This document shows, in pieces, positions 1 through 5,036 of a stretch of DNA of 5,365 bases. The notes under the pieces are model-generated. The model was not told the DNA's origin. It saw only the letters and a list, made by a program, of their open reading frames with translations, and did no database searches. Source of the stretch: Lachnospiraceae bacterium UBA3287 (GTDB lineage: Bacteria > Bacillota > Clostridia > Lachnospirales > Lachnospiraceae); assembly GCA_002362155.1 (NCBI GenBank), contig DETN01000020.1:1-5365 (forward strand). Direction: 5' to 3'. A program made the translations under genes and the position numbers. Numbering within the stretch: position 1 is the first letter of the stretch; each line of letters begins with the position of its first letter.

Positions 1-156
1 AAGAAGTTCAAGGATAAGAGATTTGCCGCCAAATGCGACAGAGAGCTGATCCGCAAAGGCTGCGCCCTTCTGGGCATGGAAGTCAGGGACGTGGCAGAGA
101 TCTGCATCCGGGGCATGGAAGAACATGCGGCAGAGATCGGACTGGACGGAGAATAA
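1..156 (+). CDS. HD-domain hydrolase, C-terminal fragment (5' end outside window)
   Basis: The first 51 codons of the window are open in frame 1 and end at TAA (154-156); the start lies upstream of the window. The peptide begins KKFKDKRFAAKCDRELI and goes on through a GCALLGMEVRDVAEI segment to a final EIGLDGE. From memory this matches the C-terminal helical tail of the roughly 185-residue HD/HDIG hydrolases common in Clostridia, where a KKKFKDKxFAAGxxR stretch follows the HD domain. These are predicted metal-dependent cytosolic phosphohydrolases whose substrates are mostly unknown. The His-Asp metal ligands would lie upstream and cannot be seen, so the family call rests on the tail alone. 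The gene runs convergently into the rhomboid gene and ends at a shared hairpin terminator. It is certainly coding in appearance; the family assignment is moderately sure. Confidence 0.62.
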   Translation, partial: KKFKDKRFAAKCDRELIRKGCALLGMEVRDVAEICIRGMEEHAAEIGLDGE

Positions 157-224
157 AAAAAAGACAGGACAGAAGCCATCGGCACTCTCTTTATGCCGTC
201 TGCGGTTTCTGTCCTGTTTTTTTT
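155..224. terminator. Bidirectional rho-independent terminator between convergent genes
   Basis: An A tract (155-162) precedes an inverted repeat and a T tract (217-224) follows it. The outer stem pairs 164-177 with 204-217 (ACAGGACAGAAGCC against GGTTTCTGTCCTGT, with one G-U pair). An inner stem pairs CGGCA (180-184) with TGCCG (194-198). On the + strand it ends the HD hydrolase transcript directly after its stop codon. On the - strand it ends the rhomboid transcript, whose TAA stop (223-225) lies at the edge of the T tract. One compact element therefore serves both genes. Confidence 0.9.
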
Positions 225-807
225 AAAAGGAACGACGCTTTCCTCTGACGCCCAGGGCCTGGCCGAAGAAGGCTCCCACGCCGCCTCCGATGATGTGGGT
301 CAGGTTGGAGATGCTGTCCCGGACCATGATGCCCTCATAGATCTGCTGGCCTATGAAAAAGAGAGCCACCAGGATAAAGGTCATGGGGATCTCTCCCTCC
401 CGGAAGTTGGTGAAGGAGGAGAGGAGAATAAAGGCAAAGACAACGCCGCTGGCCCCGCACAGGCCAGTATAGGGGAAGAGGACGAAGTTGATGATGCCGG
501 TGGCCAGGGCGGTGACCCCGATCAGCCGGAGCATGGCGTCAGTCCCGTATTTTTCCTCCAGGATGGGTCCCAGCAGCAGGATATAGGCTGCGTTGCCCAT
601 GAAGTGATCCCAGTCCGCATGGCCGAAAATGTGGCTTATGAAGCGGAGCCAGGTCAGGGGATCCAGAAGGGAAGCCCTGTAGTTCATAAAAAGAAGCTGG
701 GTGGACATGCCTCCTGTAAGTTCGCCCAGCAGGGTGGCTGCAAAGCAGATGAAGACAAAGCCCAGGGTTATGGGGGCGTTCAGTACGATACGGTATTTCT
801 TGTTCAT
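223..807 (-). CDS. Rhomboid family intramembrane serine protease
   Basis: This is a 194-residue protein with about six hydrophobic segments, near residues 10-29, 67-84, 90-111, 118-134, 140-158 and 167-187, so an integral membrane protein. Rhomboids cleave transmembrane substrates inside the bilayer with a Ser-His dyad. The signature residues are present: the second-helix HxxxxHxxxN pattern (His63, His68, Asn72), the GASG nucleophile motif with Ser120, and His171 in the last helix (LTHIIGGG). The length fits a minimal six-helix GlpG-like core with no extra domain. I chose the ATG at 805-807 because AAAGGAAGGA lies just upstream (7 bases from AGGA to ATG). The same frame stays open to 1026, but that would run through the tRNA and its terminator. 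A weak extended -10 (TGT plus CAGAAT, - strand, 854-862) could be its promoter, with no clear -35. The physiological substrate cannot be told from this context. Confidence 0.93.
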   Translation of the reverse strand: MNKKYRIVLNAPITLGFVFICFAATLLGELTGGMSTQLLFMNYRASLLDPLTWLRFISHIFGHADWDHFMGNAAYILLLGPILEEKYGTDAMLRLIGVTALATGIINFVLFPYTGLCGASGVVFAFILLSSFTNFREGEIPMTFILVALFFIGQQIYEGIMVRDSISNLTHIIGGGVGAFFGQALGVRGKRRSF

Positions 808-817
808 ACGTATGTCC

Positions 818-918
818 TTCCTTTGAGATCCGGATCCTGTCCGGGTCTTTCTTATTCTGACACAGATTCCGGAGAGCAGCCAGACATGGTTTGTTACCTG
901 CCTCCTTTTCCTTTGAGA
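818..918 (-). repeat. Pair of 11-base direct repeats in the rhomboid leader
   Basis: TTCCTTTGAGA (+ strand reading) occurs at 818-828 and again at 908-918, 90 bases apart. On the - strand each copy reads TCTCAAAGGAA and leads into a purine-rich ribosome-binding-like stretch. The copy near 818 is the real Shine-Dalgarno region of the rhomboid gene. The copy near 908 continues into AAGGAGG (901-907), followed 13 bases later by ATG and an 11-codon reading frame (852-887). It could be a small duplication of the initiation region or a chance repeat of purine-rich sequence. Confidence 0.4.
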
Positions 919-922
919 GAAT

Positions 923-956
923 AAAAAAAGTCCCGAAATGGAAACCATTCCGGGAC
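923..956 (-). terminator. Rho-independent terminator of the tRNA-Thr gene
   Basis: On the - strand, GTCCCGGAATGG (956-945) pairs with CCATTTCGGGAC (941-930) across a 3-base loop, giving a 12-bp stem with one G-U pair. Seven T residues follow (929-923). It begins four bases after the tRNA discriminator base, so it ends the tRNA transcript and separates it from the rhomboid gene downstream. Confidence 0.93.
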
Positions 957-959
957 TGA

Positions 960-1032
960 AGCTGGCACCGGGAATCGGACCCGGGACCTCCGCACTACCA
1001 ATGCGACGCTCTACCGACTGAGCCATGCCAGC
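960..1032 (-). tRNA. tRNA-Thr, anticodon GGU
   Basis: A full cloverleaf can be folded on the - strand. It has acceptor GCTGGCA/TGCCAGC, D stem GCTC/GAGC with an 8-base loop holding G18 G19, anticodon stem TCGCA/TGCGG with loop TTGGTAG, variable loop AGGTC, and T stem CCGGG/CCCGG. Loop positions 34-36 are GGT, which reads ACC (and ACU by wobble) and so gives threonine. The discriminator base is U73 (position 960) and CCA is not encoded, so the CCA must be added by nucleotidyltransferase. The T loop reads TCCGATT where TTCGATT is expected, so position 55 is C rather than the nearly universal U. The tRNA stands alone with its own promoter and terminator. Confidence 0.96.
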
Positions 1033-1062
1033 AGCTTTTGTGCTCTCACAAGCAACGAATTT

Positions 1063-1091
1063 ATTCTATCAGAGCCTTGGGCTTTTGTCAA
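1063..1091 (-). promoter_or_regulatory. Sigma-A promoter of tRNA-Thr
   Basis: On the - strand there is a perfect -35 TTGACA (1091-1086), a 17-base spacer, and -10 TAGAAT (1068-1063) preceded by TGA, an extended -10. Transcription should start near 1056, leaving a leader of about 24 bases to be trimmed before the tRNA 5' end at 1032. The near-consensus elements fit the strong constitutive expression expected of a tRNA gene. Confidence 0.9.
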
Positions 1092-1175
1092 TCATCCTTT
1101 TGATTTTTTGAAAGACGCACTTCTGACGGAAAATGCAGCAGTTTTCAGATTATTCCGCAAAAAAGGGGGGAAGAA

Positions 1176-1210
1176 GAGAAAAGAGCAGCCCGGAGACATG
1201 CTCCGGGCTG
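1176..1210 (-). terminator. Rho-independent terminator of the penicillin-binding protein gene
   Basis: On the - strand, CAGCCCGGAG (1210-1201) and CTCCGGGCTG (1195-1186) form a perfect 10-bp GC-rich stem with a 5-base loop. A pyrimidine-rich, T-containing tail CTCTTTTCTC follows. It lies 33 bases after the TGA stop codon, as expected for a terminator. The T tract is interrupted by C, so release may be less than complete. Confidence 0.85.
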
Positions 1211-1243
1211 TTATCATCAAATTGGTTCCTGAGGATCTTACGG

Positions 1244-3874
1244 TCAGTTGCCGTTGGCTTTCTTTGCAGCCTCCTCGGCCGCTTTCTGTGCGGCTTCCTC
1301 TTCACGATCTTTCTTAGCCTTTTCTTCGGCTTCCTTCTGCGCTTTCTTTCTGGCTGCCGCCTGGGCCTTTTTCCTGGCTTCTTCCTTCTTCTTCTGTTCT
1401 TCCTTATACTTCTCGTAGTGGTATTCGCAGTATTCCTTTTCCGCGGGTTCCGTACCCTCTACGAAATATTCGGTGATGGAAGGACATACGCCCTTGTAGG
1501 GAAGCTGGCCGGTGACCTTGCAGACGGTGGCTGTGGTCAGGTTGTCAGGCTTTTCGAACTCGGTCCATTCCTGGTTGGCGGGGATCCGCTCCATGATGGC
1601 TCTCCACATGGTCTTGGCCAGGTTGGTCTCTGTGGAATTCAGGTCGATGTTGTTGTCATAGCCGGCCCAGACGGTTCCGGTAAGCTTGGTGGTATATCCG
1701 CAGAACCAGACGTCGTTGTTGTCGGAAGTGGTACCGGTCTTGCCGGCGATATAGGTGCTGCCGAAATTGGCGGCATGGCCCGTACCGTTGGGGGCTGTCA
1801 TGACGTCATGCATGGCGGAGGTCAGGAGCCATGCGGTGGACTTCTTCATGACGGTCCTGGTCTCCTGGGCACGGTTCTCGTCCGTAGCCTCATCGGTGTT
1901 GTCCAGGATGACATTGCCTTCGTAGTCTACGACCTTGGTATAGAGCTTGGGCTCTTTATAGACGCCGCCGTTGGCGATGGCCGCGTAGGCCGCGTTCAGC
2001 TCGATGTTCTTTACGCCGTAGGTCAGGCCGCCCAGAGCCATGGTCTGGTTGCAGTCCGTATAGATCTCACCGTTAATCTCTTCGCCTTCGGGGCCGATCA
2101 GAGTGGTGAAGCCCAGGGTCTGCAGATAGTTGTAGGCGTTGATGGGGCCGTTGATGACATCCTCTTTATGATCGGAATTCAGGGAGGAGATGGTCTTTAC
2201 GGCCACCGTGTTGGTGGACTGGATGATGGCCTCACGGAAAGCCATGTAGGAATTGGAATAGGTCCTGGAGTAGTTATAGACCTGTATGCCGCTTCCGTTC
2301 ACGCCGAAGTGATAGGCCTTGTCCTCCTTGGCGCTGGCCAGAGTATAACCGTAAAGGTCGATGGCCGGTGCATAGGTGGAAACGATCTTGAAAGTGGATC
2401 CGGGCTGTCTCGTGGTATCGGTGGCCCGGTTCAGGGTGCGGTTGCCGGACTTGGCGCCGCGGCCGCCTACCATAGCCAGCACGTAACCGGTGTGCTGGTC
2501 CTCGATGGTGATGGAGATCTGGGGCTGAGGAGTCATGACGATCTTCTCGGTATAGTTGTCCCCTTCGCCCATCTTGGAGTTCCTGAACCACTGGACATCG
2601 CCCATGGCCGCTTCCTCGGCTGCCTCCGCGCTGTCCGCTCTGTACAGCAGCTTGTCATTGCCGCCCTGCTCCTTCATGAAGTAGTAGAGGGAGTTGCTGT
2701 CGTAGTTGTCAGTGGTGTTGTCGGGGTGGACCACGGTCAGGACATAGTTCAGGAAGTAGCTGGTGGAGGAGGGATAGTTGGCGGGGTCGGAGGCTTCCTC
2801 ATCCGCTATGGCCTGGATGGCGGGATCCTGGGTGGAATAGATCTTCAGGCCGCCGCTGTAGAGTTCGCCCAGAGCCTTGGTCCTGCTGTAGCCTTTTTCC
2901 ATCAGATCATCCAGGATCTGATTGGTCAGAGCGTCCACAAAATAGGACTGGATCTGGTTCTCTTCCTTGGTCTTGCCGATGTTGACTTCCCGGATCTCGT
3001 CGTAGACCTCCATTCCGGCCGCGCCGTCGTACTCGTCCTTTGTGATCAGATCCTGTTCCAGAAGCTTGGTAAGGACGGTCTGCCGTCTTTCGTTGTTCCT
3101 GTCGGGATTGGTGATGGGGTCGAACTCGGTGGGATTCTGGGGAATGGCCGCCAGAACGGATGCCTCTGCCAGGGTCAGATCCTTGACGGACTTGTCAAAG
3201 TATCTGTTGGAGGCCGCCTGGACGCCCAGGGTATTGTGGCCCAGGTTGATGGTGTTGAGATAGTTGATCAGGATCACGGTCTTGGCGTCTTGGCCTTTTT
3301 CCCTCAGATCCTCCTCCAGATGGATGGCGAGATACTGCTCCTGGATCTTTCTCTTGATGCTTTCCAGCGTTGTCTCGCTGGTCCAGCCCTCAAAGACATT
3401 GTTCTTGATCAGCTGCTGGGTAATGGTGGATGCACCTTCTCTGGTCTTGAAGCCGGAGGTCATGTCCTTGACCGCCGCACGGATGATGCCGTAGATGTCG
3501 ATTCCGTTGTGGGAATAGAATCTTTCGTCCTCAATGACTACGAAGGCGTTGCGGACCATCTGGGGAACGTCATCCTCGGAGACCGGGATACGGTTGGAGT
3601 CCGTGGAGACCAGCTTGGCCGTCTGGTTGCCCTTTGCGTCATATACAAAGGAGGAATAGCCCTTGGGACTGACGTCGATGTCGCCTATGGCAGGAGCGCT
3701 GTCGATGATGCCCTGGAGGACACCGTAGGCGGCGAAGCTGCCGATGATCATGGCGCCGACGACTGCCAGGAGGACAAGATGGGTGATGAAAAGACTTCCT
3801 CTTTTCAGTCGCTTTTCCCCTTTGGCGTTCAGCTCGTTCTTACGGCGCCGGAGACTTTTTTTACCATAATTCAT
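1244..3874 (-). CDS. Class A (bifunctional) penicillin-binding protein, PBP1-like
   Basis: This 876-residue protein polymerises lipid II into glycan strands and cross-links the peptides at the outer face of the membrane. A basic cytosolic N-terminus (1-25) precedes one membrane anchor (about 27-57). The glycosyltransferase 51 domain (about 75-260) shows motif 1 EDERFYSH with Glu115, motif 2 GASTITQQLIKN (147-158) and motif 3 RKIQEQ with Glu179. Motif 4 reads ILINYLN (201-207), with Ile203 where Glu is usual. The transpeptidase domain (about 455-770) has the nucleophile motif STFK (Ser493, Lys496), STN (553-555) and KTGTT (712-716), so it should bind beta-lactams. A Lys/Glu/Ala-rich helical tail (about 822-873) ends the protein. 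The ATG at 3872-3874 is fixed by an in-frame TAG three codons upstream; the nearest Shine-Dalgarno, AAAGGAA (3892-3886), lies rather far away (11 bases). The gene has its own promoter and terminator and is divergent from yigZ. Which PBP1 paralogue it is cannot be told. Confidence 0.97.
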   Translation of the reverse strand: MNYGKKSLRRRKNELNAKGEKRLKRGSLFITHLVLLAVVGAMIIGSFAAYGVLQGIIDSAPAIGDIDVSPKGYSSFVYDAKGNQTAKLVSTDSNRIPVSEDDVPQMVRNAFVVIEDERFYSHNGIDIYGIIRAAVKDMTSGFKTREGASTITQQLIKNNVFEGWTSETTLESIKRKIQEQYLAIHLEEDLREKGQDAKTVILINYLNTINLGHNTLGVQAASNRYFDKSVKDLTLAEASVLAAIPQNPTEFDPITNPDRNNERRQTVLTKLLEQDLITKDEYDGAAGMEVYDEIREVNIGKTKEENQIQSYFVDALTNQILDDLMEKGYSRTKALGELYSGGLKIYSTQDPAIQAIADEEASDPANYPSSTSYFLNYVLTVVHPDNTTDNYDSNSLYYFMKEQGGNDKLLYRADSAEAAEEAAMGDVQWFRNSKMGEGDNYTEKIVMTPQPQISITIEDQHTGYVLAMVGGRGAKSGNRTLNRATDTTRQPGSTFKIVSTYAPAIDLYGYTLASAKEDKAYHFGVNGSGIQVYNYSRTYSNSYMAFREAIIQSTNTVAVKTISSLNSDHKEDVINGPINAYNYLQTLGFTTLIGPEGEEINGEIYTDCNQTMALGGLTYGVKNIELNAAYAAIANGGVYKEPKLYTKVVDYEGNVILDNTDEATDENRAQETRTVMKKSTAWLLTSAMHDVMTAPNGTGHAANFGSTYIAGKTGTTSDNNDVWFCGYTTKLTGTVWAGYDNNIDLNSTETNLAKTMWRAIMERIPANQEWTEFEKPDNLTTATVCKVTGQLPYKGVCPSITEYFVEGTEPAEKEYCEYHYEKYKEEQKKKEEARKKAQAAARKKAQKEAEEKAKKDREEEAAQKAAEEAAKKANGN

Positions 3875-3885
3875 GGAAATCTATG

Positions 3886-3892
3886 TTCCTTT
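3886..3892 (-). promoter_or_regulatory. Weak, widely spaced ribosome binding site of the penicillin-binding protein gene
   Basis: AAAGGAA on the - strand is the only Shine-Dalgarno-like sequence near the start. Eleven bases separate it from the ATG, more than the usual 6-9. Its GGAA can pair with TTCC directly before the ATG (3878-3875), forming a small 4-bp hairpin over the spacing region. This suggests modest translation, but a 4-bp stem alone is weak evidence. Confidence 0.5.
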
Positions 3893-3918
3893 CTCTGTTG
3901 TTCATGCATTGAAAAATG

Positions 3919-3932
3919 AAGTGTAAAGTGTA
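3919..3932 (-). repeat. Tandem 7-base repeat in the penicillin-binding protein leader
   Basis: AAGTGTA occurs twice in direct succession (+ strand reading 3919-3925 and 3926-3932), so the transcript reads TACACTTTACACTT. The repeat lies just after the predicted transcription start, about +6 to +19. That place would suit an operator, but no known operator is recognised and chance is possible. Confidence 0.5.
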
Positions 3933-3943
3933 CATTCCGTACT

Positions 3944-3972
3944 ATTATAGCAAATCCTTTTTAAGGAATAAA
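3944..3972 (-). promoter_or_regulatory. Sigma-A promoter of the penicillin-binding protein gene
   Basis: A perfect -10 TATAAT (3949-3944) is preceded by TGC (3952-3950), an extended -10. At 17-base spacing the -35 is only TTTATT (3972-3967), but an extended -10 can make up for this. A small inverted repeat TCCTT/AAGGA lies in the spacer. Transcription should begin near 3937, leaving a leader of about 63 bases. Confidence 0.75.
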
Positions 3973-4021
3973 GCTTTTTAACAAAGCGTGACGCCGGCCC
4001 TTCTGCCCTTCTGCTGCTGCC

Positions 4022-4049
4022 CCGGGACAGAAACTTGTTTCCGGCCCGG
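4022..4049. repeat. Imperfect 28-base inverted repeat between divergent promoters
   Basis: CCGGG (4022-4026) and GAAA (4030-4033) are mirrored by TTTC (4038-4041) and CCCGG (4045-4049) around a CTTG centre; only the 3-base blocks between the arms do not match. It lies between the promoters of the penicillin-binding protein gene and yigZ, upstream of both. There is no T tract on either side, so it is not a terminator. It could be a binding site for a dimeric regulator, but in GC-rich sequence this could also be chance. Confidence 0.4.
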
Positions 4050-4051
4050 AC

Positions 4052-4080
4052 TGTACCCGGAGCGTTTTTGATAGTATACT
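4052..4080 (+). promoter_or_regulatory. Probable promoter of yigZ
   Basis: A -10 TATACT (4075-4080) lies 17 bases after a poor -35 TGTACC (4052-4057). An overlapping choice is TAGTAT (4072-4077) with a TG extension (4069-4070). Either puts the start near 4084-4087, about 30 bases before the ATG, which leaves just room for the leader and Shine-Dalgarno. The exact hexamers are uncertain. Confidence 0.5.
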
Positions 4081-4113
4081 GGAAATGACCCGGAAAACAG
4101 CGGAGGAAGGCCC

Positions 4114-4755
4114 ATGGCAGGAGAGTATCTGACGATCAGAGGAAGCGGAAAAGGTGAATATACGGAGAAAAAGTCCAGGTTCCTGGGCCTGGCTCTCCAC
4201 GTGGAATCCGAGGAAGAGGCGGCCGGATATCTGGAAAAGATCCGGAAGCAGTATTATGACGCCAGGCACAACTGCTACGCCTGGATCATCGGGGAGCAGA
4301 AGGAAAAGATACGGTCCTCGGACGACGGCGAGCCCTCGGGCACCGCAGGTCAGCCCATCCTTAAAGTGCTGGAGGGGTCCGGCTGCACCAACGTGATGAT
4401 CATCGTGACCAGGTATTTCGGCGGCACCCTTCTGGGGACCGGGGGCCTGGTAAGAGCCTATACAAAGGCTTCCAGGGAAGCTCTGGAGGATGCGGACCTG
4501 GTCCGCATGTGCCTGTGCGACCGGTTTACCGTGACCATAGACTATTCCTTCCTGGACAAGGTAATGTATTTCCTCCGCCAGGCGGGCATCACGCCGGACG
4601 ATACCCTCTACAGCGACCGTGTGGGGATCGTGCTGACCACCCGGACGGATCTGACCGCGGGGGTCAGGGAGCGGATCACGTCCCTGACGGGCGGAGGCGC
4701 CCTTTTTGAGGAGGCCGGACAGGACTTTTATCCCGTGTCCGTTTCGGAGGAATGA
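4114..4755 (+). CDS. yigZ: YigZ/IMPACT family protein (UPF0029)
   Basis: This 213-residue soluble protein has the usual length of the YigZ (E. coli) and YvyE (B. subtilis) family. The N-terminal UPF0029/IMPACT domain (about 1-125) holds the conserved blocks DARHNCYAW (49-57), SSDDGEPSGTAGQPIL (68-83) and TRYFGGTLLGTGGL (99-112), the last being the family signature. The C-terminal part (about 138-195) fits the small DUF1949 domain with a ferredoxin-like fold similar to elongation factor G domains. Eukaryotic IMPACT modulates the GCN1-GCN2 translational stress pathway; the bacterial role is not settled, though a ribosome or nucleic acid connection is often proposed. The ATG at 4114 has GGAGG (4102-4106) 7 bases upstream. 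The gene is divergent from the penicillin-binding protein gene and followed by a gap with no clear T-tract terminator, so some transcription may run on into mgtE. Confidence 0.95.
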   Translation: MAGEYLTIRGSGKGEYTEKKSRFLGLALHVESEEEAAGYLEKIRKQYYDARHNCYAWIIGEQKEKIRSSDDGEPSGTAGQPILKVLEGSGCTNVMIIVTRYFGGTLLGTGGLVRAYTKASREALEDADLVRMCLCDRFTVTIDYSFLDKVMYFLRQAGITPDDTLYSDRVGIVLTTRTDLTAGVRERITSLTGGGALFEEAGQDFYPVSVSEE

Positions 4756-4821
4756 CAGGGCGGAGATTTTGCCGGAGACATTCCCTGATATAACAAAAAT
4801 GCATATGAGGGCCATATTTCT

Positions 4822-4849
4822 TTGACAAATGCCCTCTCCCCGTCATAAA
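4822..4849 (+). promoter_or_regulatory. Probable promoter of mgtE
   Basis: A perfect -35 TTGACA (4822-4827) is followed after 16 bases by CATAAA (4844-4849), a four-of-six match to the -10. Transcription would start near 4856 and give a leader of about 178 bases. The -35 lies inside an inverted repeat GAGGGC (4807-4812)/GCCCTC (4831-4836), which could be an operator or part of the 3' end of the yigZ transcript; no T tract follows it, so it is not a good terminator. Confidence 0.5.
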
Positions 4850-4855
4850 CTGATG

Positions 4856-5036
4856 GAAGCCCGGAGGAAGGCCCCGCCTTCTTTCGGATCCCTGAGATAT
4901 AAAGAAGCCGTACCGGCATGGAAGAAGCATGCTGTCAATTCAGAAAGGTGGTGGTTTAATTTGGATAAATCTGCAGATTCCCCTTATCCCCGATTATCGA
5001 ACATAAATAAAAACCACCCTATGGAGGACAGCTATG
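4856..5036 (+). promoter_or_regulatory. Structured mgtE leader, candidate translational riboswitch
   Basis: The gap before mgtE has no gene but holds several pairings that can be checked by eye. Hairpin 1 is a 12-bp stem with a CCC loop (4861-4872/4876-4887) and no T tract. Hairpin 2 pairs 4914-4920 with 4928-4934 over GAAGAAG. An alternative pairs GCCG (4907-4910) with CGGC (4914-4917) and excludes hairpin 2. A long-range helix GGTGGTTT/AAACCACC (4950-4957/5011-5018) encloses a hairpin GGATAA/TTATCC (4963-4968/4984-4989). Finally CATGCTGTC (4928-4936) can pair with GACAGC and ATG (5027-5032, 5034-5036) with one bulged U, which hides the mgtE start codon and the edge of its Shine-Dalgarno. 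The strand 4928-4934 is shared by hairpin 2 and this helix, so the two states exclude each other. mgtE genes are often under Mg2+ riboswitch control, but I do not recognise the M-box core here. Function is inferred. Confidence 0.45.

Noticed and set aside
193..924. A 243-codon open frame on the + strand opposite the rhomboid gene
   Set aside because: It begins inside the terminator hairpin, is a shadow of the rhomboid gene and resembles no known family.
808..1026. N-terminal extension of the rhomboid protein to an ATG inside the tRNA
   Set aside because: It would be translated from the tRNA-Thr gene and its terminator, and has no ribosome binding site. The ATG at 807 has a good one and gives a standard rhomboid length.
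1133..3919. A 928-codon open frame on the + strand antisense to the penicillin-binding protein gene
   Set aside because: It exists because the real gene avoids codons whose complement is a stop. Its translation is a low-complexity Gly/Val/Leu/Asp-rich string with no family resemblance, while the opposite strand has complete penicillin-binding protein motifs, promoter and terminator.
4756..4790. A possible yigZ terminator (CAGGG/CCCTG dyad after the stop codon)
   Set aside because: The stem is short and imperfect and no T tract follows, so it does not support a rho-independent terminator.
3961..4815. A 284-codon open frame on the - strand opposite yigZ
   Set aside because: It is antisense to a clear YigZ protein, has a composition typical of a shadow frame, and lacks a convincing ribosome binding site.
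4807..4836. GAGGGC/GCCCTC inverted repeat as a terminator
   Set aside because: The 18-base middle and the lack of a T tract speak against it; it also contains a perfect -35 hexamer, so it is better seen as part of the promoter region.
4856..5033. A standard M-box Mg2+ riboswitch before mgtE
   Set aside because: I could not find the conserved M-box core by eye and there is no terminator hairpin before mgtE. A covariance-model search would settle this.
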